Positions 29,262 to 38,152 of a DNA stretch of 64,000 nucleotides are shown one piece after another. Numbering within the stretch: the first letter of the stretch is position 1; each line of letters begins with the position of its first letter. Both the position numbers and the translations under genes were made by a program. The notes beneath the pieces were generated by a model, which was not told the DNA's origin, ran no database searches, and saw only the letters and a program-made list of their open reading frames with translations. Origin of the DNA: Thermoactinospora rubra (GTDB lineage Bacteria; Actinomycetota; Actinomycetes; Streptosporangiales; Streptosporangiaceae); the NCBI RefSeq assembly GCF_002093975.1, contig NZ_MSZZ01000011.1:186001-250000 (forward strand), written 5' to 3'.

Positions 29262-30172
29262 CCAAGAGCAGGACCCTGAGAGAGCAGGAGGGCCGGGCCG
29301 GCCTCCTGCTCATCTCCCCCACTCTGCTCATCACGCTGGTGGTGGTCGTCCTCCCCCTGCTGTGGGCGATCATGCTGGCCTTCCAGGACGTGCGCCTGAT
29401 CAACATCAGGCGGGCGGGCCTGTTCGGCAACTACACGCTGGAGAACTTCACCTACGTGCTGGAGGAGCCGGGCTTCTGGTCGGCGCTGGCCAACACGCTG
29501 ATCTACACGATCGCCGGGACGGCGCTGTCCATCGCGATCGGCCTGGTCGCGGCCCTGGCCCTGCGAGAGAAGTTCAAGGGCCGCACGATCGTGCGCGCCT
29601 CGATCCTCATCCCCTACGTCGCCCCCGTCGTGGCGGTCGCCTTCCTGTGGGAGGTGATGCTCAACCCCCAGTACGGCATCGTCAACACCTGGCTCAGCGA
29701 GCCGATCGCGTTCCTCAGCCAGGCCAGGGGCACCTTCCTGGGCGTCCAGGTGCCCGTCGCCCTGCTCACCGTGATCGCCTTCGAGGCGTGGCGGTACTTC
29801 CCCTTCGCCTTCCTGTTCATCCTGGCGCGCCTGCAGGCGATGCCCCACGAGCTGGAGGAGGCGGCGACGGTGGACGGGGCGACGCCCACGCAGCGCTTCC
29901 GCTACGTGATCATGCCGCAGCTGTGGCGGATCATCGCCCTGCTCAGCGTGCTGCGGTTCGTCTTCACCTTCACCAAGTTCGACGACGTCTACCTGCTGAC
30001 GGGCGGCGGCGCGGGCACCGAGGTGGTCAGCGTGCGGGTCTACAACTTCCTGACCGCTCGCGACGACATCGGCGCCTCGGCGGCGCAGGCCATCGTGCTG
30101 GCGGTGGTCCTGGTCGTCTTCCTGGTGGTGTACCTGCGGTTCTTCGGCAAGGCGGAGGAGAGGACGGCGTGA
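29258..30172 (+). CDS. CUT1 sugar ABC transporter permease (MalF-like)
   Basis: A 304-residue membrane protein with six helices, the first at about 17-37 (LLISPTLLITLVVVVLPLLW). The ATPase-contacting EAA loop is ELEEAATVDGATPTQRFRYVIMP in the canonical place. It starts at ATG 29258, overlapping the binding-protein stop. It forms the channel with the next gene product. Confidence 0.92.
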   Translation: MTKSRTLREQEGRAGLLLISPTLLITLVVVVLPLLWAIMLAFQDVRLINIRRAGLFGNYTLENFTYVLEEPGFWSALANTLIYTIAGTALSIAIGLVAALALREKFKGRTIVRASILIPYVAPVVAVAFLWEVMLNPQYGIVNTWLSEPIAFLSQARGTFLGVQVPVALLTVIAFEAWRYFPFAFLFILARLQAMPHELEEAATVDGATPTQRFRYVIMPQLWRIIALLSVLRFVFTFTKFDDVYLLTGGGAGTEVVSVRVYNFLTARDDIGASAAQAIVLAVVLVVFLVVYLRFFGKAEERTA

Positions 30173-31014
30173 GCAGAGACGCCTTCGAAAGAAGCCTGCT
30201 GCGGGTGCTCAGGCCGGTGACGATCGCCGTGCTGTTCCTGGCCACCGCGTTCCCGTTCTTCTACATGGTGACGCTGTCGGTCCGCGACATCCAGGAGCTC
30301 ATCCTCGATCCGGGCTCGCTGCTGCCCGACCGCCTCACCCTCGACACCTACAAGGACGTCCTGACGCGGCAGGGCTTCCTGACGTTCATGGGCAACAGCG
30401 CGATCGTGGCGGTCTCCTCGGTCGTGATCACGTTGCTCATCTCGATCCCGGGCGCGTACGCGGTGGCCAGGCTGAGCTTCTTCGGCCGCCGCCAGGTGCA
30501 CTTCCTGTTCCTGGCCGTGTACCTGTTCCCGGCGATCGTGCTGGCCATCCCGCTGTTCGTGCTGTTCACGATGCTGGGGCTGCGGGGCTCGCTGCCCGGG
30601 TTGATCCTGGTCTACATCGCCCAGACGGTCCCCGTCACCGTGTACATGCTGCGCAACTACTTCGAGACCGTCCCGGCCAGCGTGGAGGAGGCGGCGGCCA
30701 TCGACGGCTGCAGCCGTATCTCCACGATCTGGCGGGTGGTGCTGCCGCTGTCCAAGCCCGCGCTCATGGCCACGGGGCTGTACGCCTTCATGATCGCGTG
30801 GAACGAGTTCCTGTTCGCCCTGCTCTTCCTCGTGGAGCGCAGGGACAGGTGGACCGTCTCGCTGGGGCTGTCGCAGCTGGCCGGCAGTATCGAGATCCCG
30901 ACGACCGTGCTCATGGCAGGATCAGTTGTCCTGACACTGCCCATCGTGGTGGTGTTCTTCGCCGGCGAGCGGCTTCTCACCGAGGGGCTCACGGCGGGAG
31001 CAGAGAAGGGGTAG
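30169..31014 (+). CDS. CUT1 sugar ABC transporter permease (MalG-like)
   Basis: A 281-residue inner-membrane permease from GTG 30169 in a GTGA overlap with its partner. Six hydrophobic segments, the EAA loop SVEEAAAIDGCSRISTIWRV, and a C-terminal FFAGERLLTEGLTAGAEKG ending are typical of the MalG group (usually QRYFVRGLTAGAVKG). It is the second half of the importer channel. Confidence 0.92.
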   Translation: MSRDAFERSLLRVLRPVTIAVLFLATAFPFFYMVTLSVRDIQELILDPGSLLPDRLTLDTYKDVLTRQGFLTFMGNSAIVAVSSVVITLLISIPGAYAVARLSFFGRRQVHFLFLAVYLFPAIVLAIPLFVLFTMLGLRGSLPGLILVYIAQTVPVTVYMLRNYFETVPASVEEAAAIDGCSRISTIWRVVLPLSKPALMATGLYAFMIAWNEFLFALLFLVERRDRWTVSLGLSQLAGSIEIPTTVLMAGSVVLTLPIVVVFFAGERLLTEGLTAGAEKG

Positions 31015-31017
31015 GAG

Positions 31018-32181
31018 ATGTTGACGGCAGGGCAGGTCCTCCAGCTCATCAGGGAGGGCTCCTGCCGTACCCGCAAAGAACTGATCGAGTTCACGGGGCT
31101 GTCCCGGTCGACCATCACCGAGCGGGTGGACCGGCTCATCGAGGCGGGATACATCCACGAGTCCGGTGTCGCGTCCTCCGGTGGCGGGAGGCCGCCGAGC
31201 GTGCTCGACGTGGACTCCACCAGGCACCTGGTGCTGGTCGCCGACCTCGGCGCCAGCCACGCCAGGGCGGCGCTGACCGACCTGGCCGCGCGCCCCCTGG
31301 CGGAGGAGTACACGGAGATGCGCATCGAGCTGGGCCCCGATCGGGTGATGAGCTGGGTACGGCAGGCCTTCCAGCGCCTGTTGGACCGCACGGGCAGGGA
31401 CAAGACCCAGGTCCGCGGCATCGGCCTGGACCTGCCCGGCTCGGTCGACCACACCTCGGGCCGGGTGATCAGGTCCTTCCTCATGCCCGGCTGGGACGAC
31501 CATCCGATCAAGGACGCGGTCAGGGAGATGTTCGACGCGCCCGCCCTGGAGGCGGTGCCGATCCTGGTGGAGAACGACGCCAAGGCCATGGCGCTGGGCG
31601 AGTGGTGGGCGCGCTGGCGCGAGACCCGCTCGCTGCTGCTGGTCAAGGTCTCCACCGGGATCGGGGCCGGCATCGTCCTGGACGGCCGCATCTACCGGGG
31701 CGTGGACGAGGCGGCGGGCAACATCGGCCACGTACGGCTGCGCGAGACCGACGACCGGGTGTGCACCTGCGGCTCGCGCGGCTGCGTGGCCTCGCTGGCC
31801 AGCGGCAACGCCATCGCCACCGACCTGGGCCAGGAGTCCAGCCGCGACGTGGTGCGGCTGGTGCAGGCCGGCGACCCGACGGCGATCGCCCGCGTCCAGG
31901 AGGCGGGCCGCACGCTCGGCGTGGTGCTGGCGACCGCCGTCAGCCTGCTCAACCCCGGCGTGCTGGTGCTGGCCGGCGACATGGCCGAGACGCGCGAGCA
32001 CTACCTGACGGGCATCCGCGAGAGCGTCTACCGGCGCAGCCTGCCGTACACCACGCGGAACCTGGAGATCGCCACCAGCGCGCTGGGCGAGCGGTCGGGG
32101 ATCGTGGGCACGGCGGTCATGGTGATGGAGCACGTGCTGGCGCCGGAGACGGTCGACGCCGAGCTGGCTCGCTCCGCCTGA
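31018..32181 (+). CDS. ROK-family transcriptional regulator
   Basis: A 387-residue regulator. Residues 1-60 are a winged helix (TRKELIEFTGLSRSTITERVDRL); the rest is the ROK sugar-kinase fold with the phosphate loop DLGASHARAAL and the zinc motif CTCGSRGC. The motif usually read GEIGH in active kinases is GNIGH here, losing the conserved Glu, which argues for a pure sensor. It lies 3 bases after the permease stop and probably represses the importer and the divergent unit in response to a sugar ligand. Its last 65 bases overlap the convergent PAP2 gene. Confidence 0.9.
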   Translation: MLTAGQVLQLIREGSCRTRKELIEFTGLSRSTITERVDRLIEAGYIHESGVASSGGGRPPSVLDVDSTRHLVLVADLGASHARAALTDLAARPLAEEYTEMRIELGPDRVMSWVRQAFQRLLDRTGRDKTQVRGIGLDLPGSVDHTSGRVIRSFLMPGWDDHPIKDAVREMFDAPALEAVPILVENDAKAMALGEWWARWRETRSLLLVKVSTGIGAGIVLDGRIYRGVDEAAGNIGHVRLRETDDRVCTCGSRGCVASLASGNAIATDLGQESSRDVVRLVQAGDPTAIARVQEAGRTLGVVLATAVSLLNPGVLVLAGDMAETREHYLTGIRESVYRRSLPYTTRNLEIATSALGERSGIVGTAVMVMEHVLAPETVDAELARSA

Positions 32182-32818
32182 GCAGCACCGCGCGGACCGC
32201 CACCGCCAGGCACACGGCGCCCAGCAGCACCCCCCACAGCACGTCGGAGAAGTAGTGCATGCCGCGGTAGAGCCTCGACAGGGCCACCGCGAGCGGCGCC
32301 AAGGTCCCGACGGCCCACCACAGCGGGTGCCACGGGCGCCGGGTGTGCAGGGTCAGCACGATCGCGACCCCGGCGTAGAAGCAGACCGCGGCGCTGACGT
32401 GGCCCGAGGGCCAGCTGGAGGTGGGCGGCGCCGGGTCCAGGTGCGGCACCTCGGGCCGGCTCCTGCCGACCAGCTCGGTGGTGGCCAGGAACACCAGCGA
32501 CTGCGACCAGACCGCCACGACCAGGAACACCGACTCCCGCCAGCGCTTGAACGCCAGCCGGAAGGCGATCGCCGCGATCGCGGTCATGGCCACGACGTAC
32601 GGCGTGTCCGACAGGCTGGAGCCGATGTCGCTCAGCGTGTCGAGCAGGGGCGTACGGGCCCGTGCCAGCTCGCGCATGGGCGCGGCCTCGGGGGTTCCCA
32701 GCCCGGTGACGGCCTTGCCCACCCCGAAGGTGACCACGGCCAGTGTGACGAGAGGCGCTAACAGGGTGCGCAGGTACTCAGCGATGGGACATCTCCTCGG
32801 CTGCCTCGGGTTCCACAC
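32117..32818 (-). CDS. PAP2-family phosphatase
   Basis: A 233-residue integral membrane phosphatase with the three-part acid phosphatase signature: GRSRP, PSGH and SRLYRGMHYFSD. Such enzymes dephosphorylate phosphatidate, undecaprenyl diphosphate or diacylglycerol diphosphate on the outer face of the membrane. GTG 32818 is the likely start, inside the end of the upstream PAP2 gene, but a later GTG is possible. A Pro/Arg-rich tail (ARRRPSPAPARAPSP) follows the last helix. It is the third gene of a PLD-PAP2-PAP2 unit. Confidence 0.85.
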   Translation of the reverse strand: MWNPRQPRRCPIAEYLRTLLAPLVTLAVVTFGVGKAVTGLGTPEAAPMRELARARTPLLDTLSDIGSSLSDTPYVVAMTAIAAIAFRLAFKRWRESVFLVVAVWSQSLVFLATTELVGRSRPEVPHLDPAPPTSSWPSGHVSAAVCFYAGVAIVLTLHTRRPWHPLWWAVGTLAPLAVALSRLYRGMHYFSDVLWGVLLGAVCLAVAVRAVLLRRSEPARRRPSPAPARAPSP

Positions 32819-33509
32819 CTTCGATGTACGGCTCGGCCGGCCGCCGGCCGCTCTCGCGCCGCCACCGCTCGAAGCCGATCGTCGTCGCCGCGATCACCCC
32901 GACGCCCAGCAGCACGCCGCCCAGGGCGTCGCTGACCCAGTGGACGCCGAGGGCGACGCGCGTCCAGGCCACCGACAGGGCCAGGAACGCCGCCACCGCC
33001 CAGACGGGGATCCTCAGCCGGCGCGGCAGCACGGGCAGCAGCATCAGCACGATGACCCCGGCGCCCAGCGTGGCGGTGAGCGCGTGGCCGGACGGGAACG
33101 ACTCGCCCGGCGCCAGGGCCACCGGGTCGGGGAAGGCGGGCCTGGCCCGATCGGTGATGATCTTCAGGAGCCCGCCGGTGAGCCCGCCCACCGTGATCGT
33201 GGCGATCGCCCAGATCGCCAGCCGCCGCGCGCCGCGCAGGGCCGCCCACGCGGCCATGCCGAGCACCGCGACCCGCCACGGCCACGGCCCGAGGACATCG
33301 GTCCAGACCGCGACGAACCGCGTGAGGTCCTGGTTGGTCACGGCGTAGTCGTGCATCTGGCCCGCCACCGACTTGTCCAGCCAGTGCAGCGGCTCGAAGG
33401 CCACCTTCACCAGCAGGGCCAGCAGCGTGAACGGCACGAGCACGGCCATGGCGACGGCCGAGGCGACGCCGAGGTTGAAGCCGAAGGCGAGGCCGGACCG
33501 GTCGGGCAT
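32778..33509 (-). CDS. PAP2-family phosphatase
   Basis: A 243-residue multi-pass membrane phosphatase. ATG 33509 follows GGAGGGAG. Signature blocks are KIITDRARP, FPSGHALTATLG and TRVALGVHWVSD. It differs clearly from the adjacent PAP2 protein, so this is not a recent duplication. The start shares one base with the stop of the phospholipase D gene (TGATG). PLD followed by phosphatidate phosphatase would convert phospholipid to diacylglycerol, which may be the logic of the pair. Confidence 0.88.
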   Translation of the reverse strand: MPDRSGLAFGFNLGVASAVAMAVLVPFTLLALLVKVAFEPLHWLDKSVAGQMHDYAVTNQDLTRFVAVWTDVLGPWPWRVAVLGMAAWAALRGARRLAIWAIATITVGGLTGGLLKIITDRARPAFPDPVALAPGESFPSGHALTATLGAGVIVLMLLPVLPRRLRIPVWAVAAFLALSVAWTRVALGVHWVSDALGGVLLGVGVIAATTIGFERWRRESGRRPAEPYIEGVEPEAAEEMSHR

Positions 33510-35005
33510 CAGAACTCCCTCCATCCCGGGGGCCGCCCGTCGGGGTCGACGGCCAGCTTGTACAGCGGGAAGGCGAGCATGCGGCGCGTCCTGGTCAACT
33601 CGGGTGCCGAGTGCGGGCGCAGCCGTCCCGGCGGCCTGGGGCCCCTGCGCCCGCCGCGGTGCCAGGACTCCAGCCGCGCGGCGCACTCGGCGAACGCCTC
33701 GAAGACGTCCTCCCCGGGCGCCTCGTCGACGCCCAGGTGCTCGGCCGCCAGGGTCAGCCGCAGCGAGCGGGCGAAGTCGTGGTCCAGCACGGCACAGCTC
33801 AGCTCGGAGTCGTAGGTCCACGAGCGCAGGTTGACGTTGTCGGAGCCGACGGTGGCCCAGGTGTCGTCGACCACGCACACCTTGGCGTGGACGTAGATGG
33901 GGGTGCCCTCCTCGTTCTCCAGGTCGTAGACGGCGACCCGGTCTCCCCCGGCCTGCTTGAGCCTGGCCAGCGCGTCCACCCGGCCGATCAGGCTCGCCGC
34001 GCCGGCCAGCCAGCCGTCCTGGTCGGGGTGGCGCGGCACCACGATGATCATCCGGAGGTCGCCGTGGCGCTCCAGGGCCCGCGCGAACGGCTCGATCACC
34101 TCCCTGGACCACAGGTACTGGTCCTCCAGGTACACCAGCGACCGGGCCTGCCGCAGCACCTTGCGGTAGGCGCGGGCGACGCTGCGCTCCCCCATCGGCG
34201 CGAACGGGTAGGCCGGGCGCTTGTAGGGGTAGGTGCGCAGCAGCTGCACGGGGTGCGGGCCGCACTCCGCCGGAGGCGGGCCCGGCTTGGGCAGCGGCGG
34301 CTCGTCGTCCAGGTGCTCGATGTGGTCGCGCAGCCGGCGCAGCGGCTGACGGGTCTCGGGCGTCGGGTCCTCCCAGCGCTCGCAGAAGACCTTCTCCACC
34401 TCGGCGACCGCCGGGCCCTGGATGGCCACCTGCGCGTCGTGCCAGGGCGGGCGCGGGCCGTACACCTTAGGCATGGGGGCGGCCTGCGGGTCTCCCAGGT
34501 GCTCGGCGGTGTCGCGGCGGCTGTGGCACAGGTCGATGCCGCCCACGAAGGCCACGTCGTCCTGCGGGCGGCGGTCGTGCCGGATGATCACGAACTTCTG
34601 GTGGTGCGATCCGCCCGCCCGCACCCGCGTGTCGAGCAGCGCCTGCCCGCCCGCCGCCTCGATGTCCTCGCCCAGGTGGCGGTTCTCGGCCGAGCTGAAG
34701 CGCATCAGGTCCAGGTGGGAGCGCCAGATCAGGCCGCGCACCAGCGCGCCGCGCTCGGCGGCCTGGGCCATGACCCTGGCCACGCCCGGCCCCCCGTCGG
34801 TCAGCCGCTCGTCGGGGTCGCCGCGCCAGTCGGTGAACAGCAGTAAATCGTCCTTCTCCAGGGCGTCCACGCAGCGCTTGAGCTCGCGGAAGTAGGTGGC
34901 CCCGTGGATGAGCGGGCGCACGAGGTTGCCGGTGGTCCACGGCTCCAGCCTGGTGGCCGGGTTGCCGCGCTCCTCTTCGGTCAGAAACCAGTCCTCGAGC
35001 CGCAC
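33509..35005 (-). CDS. phospholipase D-family protein
   Basis: A 498-residue protein with two PLD half-domains. The catalytic HKD motifs read HHQKFVIIRHD (around 157) and HAKVCVVDD (around 368), each with the expected spacing to downstream Gly/Asn (GGID and GSDNVN). Members hydrolyse phospholipid head groups or act as transphosphatidylases. No signal peptide is seen, so it is probably cytoplasmic or membrane-associated. The start is GTG 35005 with no strong ribosome site, so it is provisional. Confidence 0.87.
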   Translation of the reverse strand: MRLEDWFLTEEERGNPATRLEPWTTGNLVRPLIHGATYFRELKRCVDALEKDDLLLFTDWRGDPDERLTDGGPGVARVMAQAAERGALVRGLIWRSHLDLMRFSSAENRHLGEDIEAAGGQALLDTRVRAGGSHHQKFVIIRHDRRPQDDVAFVGGIDLCHSRRDTAEHLGDPQAAPMPKVYGPRPPWHDAQVAIQGPAVAEVEKVFCERWEDPTPETRQPLRRLRDHIEHLDDEPPLPKPGPPPAECGPHPVQLLRTYPYKRPAYPFAPMGERSVARAYRKVLRQARSLVYLEDQYLWSREVIEPFARALERHGDLRMIIVVPRHPDQDGWLAGAASLIGRVDALARLKQAGGDRVAVYDLENEEGTPIYVHAKVCVVDDTWATVGSDNVNLRSWTYDSELSCAVLDHDFARSLRLTLAAEHLGVDEAPGEDVFEAFAECAARLESWHRGGRRGPRPPGRLRPHSAPELTRTRRMLAFPLYKLAVDPDGRPPGWREF

Positions 35006-35023
35006 GAGGCCCCGGCTACCCGG

Positions 35024-35770
35024 CTAACGGCCGATCATGCGCCCCAGCACCTCGGGCGCCTCCACGAGGGACGGGCCGTACCAGGTCAGGTGCCGCCCGC
35101 TGACCAGGGCGGTGCGCAGGCCGGGGAAGCACTCCGGGCCGTCGTCGGCGCTGAAGGCGTACGGCTCGTCCGGCAGGACCACCAGGTCCGGCCGCCGGGC
35201 GACCAGCTCCTCCAGCGGGACCTTGGGGTAGCGCTCCGGGTGATCCTCGTAGAGGTTGTCCACGCCGAGCCTGCGCAGCACATCGCCGGTGAACGTGCCG
35301 CTGCCCACCACCATCCACGGCCGCCGCCAGATGGGCACGACCGCGGTCCGCCTGGGGCCGGGCCGGACCGCCGCCCACACCCGCTCGGCCTCCTCCAGCC
35401 AGGCGGGCCTGCCGGTACGGCAGGCGTGCTCGAACATCCGGGCCAGCGAGGAGAACGCCTCCTCGACGGTGCGGATCCTCGTCACCCAGACCGCGATGCC
35501 CGCCTCGCGCAGGGCCCGGATGTCGGGGTCGCGGTTCTCCTCGAAGTTGGCGAGCACGACGTCGGGACGGAGGCGCTTGATCGCCTCGATATCCGGATTT
35601 TTCGTGCCCTTCACCCTGACGACGTCGAGGCCGGGCGGATGGGTGCACCACTTCGTGGCCCCCACGAGCTTGCCGGTGTGGGCGACCGACTCGGTGAGCG
35701 AGGGCACGATCGACACGATCCGCTCCACCGTGTCCGGAACCCTCACCTCGGTCCCGAGATCGTCCTTCAT
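35024..35770 (-). CDS. cytoplasmic helical-backbone metal-receptor protein (BtuF-like)
   Basis: A 248-residue protein of the periplasmic-binding-protein II type used for cobalamin and siderophores: VERIVSIVPSLTESVAHTG at the start, then IEAIKRLRPDVVLA and ELVARRPDLVVLPDEPYAF. It lacks any signal peptide, and GGGAGGG before ATG 35770 fixes the start, so the absence is real. Such leaderless versions are widespread in actinobacteria and have no settled function. It is the first gene of the unit that continues with PLD, ending 18 bases ahead of it. Confidence 0.8.
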   Translation of the reverse strand: MKDDLGTEVRVPDTVERIVSIVPSLTESVAHTGKLVGATKWCTHPPGLDVVRVKGTKNPDIEAIKRLRPDVVLANFEENRDPDIRALREAGIAVWVTRIRTVEEAFSSLARMFEHACRTGRPAWLEEAERVWAAVRPGPRRTAVVPIWRRPWMVVGSGTFTGDVLRRLGVDNLYEDHPERYPKVPLEELVARRPDLVVLPDEPYAFSADDGPECFPGLRTALVSGRHLTWYGPSLVEAPEVLGRMIGR

Positions 35771-35837
35771 GCGCCGAGCCCTCCCTCGCGGAAGCCGACT
35801 ATCCCGAGCCTAGACCCGTCCCCGAAGTTCCCCCGAA

Positions 35838-35871
35838 GCGGGCCCGCGGGTGAGGTCGCCCGCGGGCCCGC
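35838..35871 (-). terminator. strong GC hairpin terminator of tpx
   Basis: A perfect 13-bp stem, GCGGGCCCGCGGG with its complement, around an 8-base loop, 13 bases downstream of the tpx stop. No T run follows. It separates tpx from the BtuF-like gene transcribed in the same direction. Confidence 0.75.
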
Positions 35872-35884
35872 ACGTGTCGATCGC

Positions 35885-36388
35885 TCAGGCCTCCAGCGCC
35901 TTCAGCGCGCCGTCGTAGTCCGGCTCCTGGGTGATCTCCGGCACCAGCTCCGAGTAGACGACCTTGTCGTCGGCGTCCAGCACGACCACGGCGCGCGCGG
36001 CCAGCCCCGCCAGCGGACCCGACTCCTGCGCCACGCCGTAGTCGGTGAGGAACTCGCGTCCGCGCATCAGCGAGAGCATGACCACGTTCTCCAGCCCCTC
36101 GGCGCCGCAGAACCGGTTCTGCGCGAAGGGCAGGTCGGCCGAGACGCACAGCACGACCGCGTCGGGGTGCTCGGCGGCGACCGCGTTGAAGCGGCGGACC
36201 GAGGCCGCGCACACGCCGGTGTCGACGCTGGGGAAGATGTTGAGCACCTTCTTCTTCCCGGCGAAGTCGGCGAGCGTGACGTCCGCCAGGTCCTTGCCGA
36301 CCAGGCGGAACGCGGGAGCCGAGTCGCCCGGCCGCGGGAACGAGCCGCCCACGGTGACAGGATTGCCCTTGAACGTGATGGTGGACAT
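35885..36388 (-). CDS. tpx: thiol peroxidase
   Basis: A 167-residue atypical 2-Cys peroxiredoxin. GGAGGAATC precedes ATG 36388. The peroxidatic Cys is in [16 protein letters not shown] near residue 60, and the resolving Cys in NRFCGAEG near 94, as in E. coli Tpx; the N-terminal [11 protein letters not shown] is also family-typical. It reduces alkyl hydroperoxides with thioredoxin as partner in the cytoplasm. It stands alone, bounded by a strong terminator. Confidence 0.95.
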   Translation of the reverse strand: MSTITFKGNPVTVGGSFPRPGDSAPAFRLVGKDLADVTLADFAGKKKVLNIFPSVDTGVCAASVRRFNAVAAEHPDAVVLCVSADLPFAQNRFCGAEGLENVVMLSLMRGREFLTDYGVAQESGPLAGLAARAVVVLDADDKVVYSELVPEITQEPDYDGALKALEA

Positions 36389-36440
36389 GATTCCTCCAGG
36401 GATGAGTCTTCGCCCTGGCGGATCATACTGGGCAGGCGAT

Positions 36441-37595
36441 CTAGCGCTTCGGCCAGCTCCAGGGTGGGCCGTCGAACGGGCCGTACCCGGCCACGACCGT
36501 CTCGCCGTACTCCTTGACCAGCTCGATCGTCCGCGCCCCGCGCTCGCGCAGCGCCGAGACGAGCGGCCGCGCGTGGCTGACCAGCACGATCTGCGTGGTG
36601 GCGGCGGCCGCGGCCACCAGGTCGGCGAGCGGCTCCAGCAGGTCGGGGTGGAGGCTGGTCTCCGGCTCGTTCAGCACCAGCAGCGCCGGCGGGCGTGGGG
36701 ACAGCAGCGCGGCCACCCACAGCAGGTAGCGCAGCGTGCCGTCGGACAGCTCGGCGGCGGTCAGCGGGCGCAGCAGGCCGTGCTGGCGCAGCGTCAGCTC
36801 CAGCCGCCCGCCGCCCAGCTGGACGATCTCCACCGTGCTGCCGGGGAAGGCGTCCCCGACGGCCTTGTGCAGCGCCTCCGGCTCGCCGACCTCGATGATC
36901 GTCTGGAGCGCGGCGGCCACGTCGGCACCGTCGGGGCTCAGCACGGGGGTCCGGGTGCCGATCTGCGCCACGCGCGCCGGCGCCTGGGCGTCGGCGCGCA
37001 GGTGGTCGTAGAAGCGCCACGACCTGATCCGCTCCCTCACCATGATCAGGTCCAGGTCGGCGACCTCGGTGAACATGCTGTCGAAGGGCCCGATCCGGTA
37101 CGGCAGGCGGTCCCAGCCGCCGGGGCGGCGCAGCCGTACGGCCGGCCCGTGCCGCTCGGCCATCAGCGTCGCCGGGCGCAGGATCGGCCCGCCCCAGACC
37201 GCCTCGCTCTTGATCTCCGGGTCGTGGTTGAACGCCGAGAGCTCCTCACCCGGGATCGGGAGCCCGAAGTCGACGGCGTAACCGGCCTCGTCGCCCGCGA
37301 AGCCGAGCTTGAGGCTGACGGGCCCGGACCGGACCGTGCCCTGCACCGGGTGCTCGCCCCGCCGTACGGCGCCGCCCGGCCGTTCCGGTCCCGCCCACAG
37401 CGTGGACTGCAGCCCGCCCTCGCGCGCCAGCGCGGCCACCGCTCCGTTGCGCGCGGCGTCGGCGAGCAGGCGCAGCGCCCGGTACAGGTTGGACTTGCCG
37501 CTGCCGTTGGCGCCGGTGACGACCGTGAGCTGGGACAGCTCCAGGACCACCCGGCGCAGCGAGCGGTAGTTCTCCACCGCGAGCGTCGTGATCAT
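36441..37595 (-). CDS. AAA-type (RecF/OLD-like) ATPase
   Basis: A 384-residue SMC-like ATPase. ATG 37595 gives [13 protein letters not shown], the usual beginning of this family, although the frame is open further upstream inside the next gene. Walker A is GANGSGKSN, the signature helix LSDGTLRYL and Walker [14 protein letters not shown]. Residues between about 70 and 270 hold a variable insertion without long coiled coil. Relatives take part in DNA repair, plasmid defence or unknown housekeeping. No TOPRIM nuclease domain follows, so it is not a complete OLD protein. Probably co-transcribed with the deaminase 16 bases upstream. Confidence 0.83.
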   Translation of the reverse strand: MITTLAVENYRSLRRVVLELSQLTVVTGANGSGKSNLYRALRLLADAARNGAVAALAREGGLQSTLWAGPERPGGAVRRGEHPVQGTVRSGPVSLKLGFAGDEAGYAVDFGLPIPGEELSAFNHDPEIKSEAVWGGPILRPATLMAERHGPAVRLRRPGGWDRLPYRIGPFDSMFTEVADLDLIMVRERIRSWRFYDHLRADAQAPARVAQIGTRTPVLSPDGADVAAALQTIIEVGEPEALHKAVGDAFPGSTVEIVQLGGGRLELTLRQHGLLRPLTAAELSDGTLRYLLWVAALLSPRPPALLVLNEPETSLHPDLLEPLADLVAAAAATTQIVLVSHARPLVSALRERGARTIELVKEYGETVVAGYGPFDGPPWSWPKR

Positions 37596-37611
37596 CCGCG
37601 CCCCGCGCCCC

Positions 37612-38085
37612 TCAGCCCCGGTGGAAGCGGCGGTGCAGCTCCCGCACCTCCTCGGCCAGCTCCGCCACCGGCCCCTCGACCGGGATGCCCGGGGCGACCT
37701 CACGGATCGGCAGCGGGCGCACCGGGGGCGGCGGCACCTCCAGCTCGGCCAGCCAGGCCGACAGCTGCTCGGAGGAGGTGGCGTAGACGATGCGCCCCAG
37801 GCCCACCCAGGCGTGCGCGGCGGCGCACATGGGGCAGTGCTCGCCGGAGGTGTAGACCGTGGCGGCGGCCCGCTCCTGCGGCGTCAGGTGCGCCGCCGCC
37901 CACCGGGCCAGCTCGAACTCCGGATGCCTGGTGCGGTCGCCCGAGGCCACCTCGTTGTGCCCCTCGGCCAGCGCCTTCCCCTCGCCCGACACGAGCACGG
38001 AGCCGAACGGCTCGTCGCCCTTCGCCAGCGCCTCCGCGGCCAGCTCCACGCATCGCCTCAGGTGGCGCAGATCCATCTCGTTCAC
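37612..38085 (-). CDS. cytidine/guanine-type nucleoside deaminase
   Basis: A 157-residue zinc deaminase of the CDA fold. The zinc and catalytic residues are in RHPEFELARW (His and Glu) and GEHCPMCAAAH (two Cys). GTG 38085 is preferred because GAGGTG lies 7 bases ahead; ATG 38076 is the alternative. Relatives deaminate guanine, cytosine, or adenosine in tRNA. Sequence around the active site is closer to guanine deaminases and other small-molecule deaminases than to TadA, but the substrate is not certain. Confidence 0.82.
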   Translation of the reverse strand: MNEMDLRHLRRCVELAAEALAKGDEPFGSVLVSGEGKALAEGHNEVASGDRTRHPEFELARWAAAHLTPQERAAATVYTSGEHCPMCAAAHAWVGLGRIVYATSSEQLSAWLAELEVPPPPVRPLPIREVAPGIPVEGPVAELAEEVRELHRRFHRG

Positions 38086-38152
38086 GCCGGTCACCTCCAC
38101 CGCGCAGCGGATCGGACACTCGACGACGATACTGCGGCGGGCGGCCGTCCGA

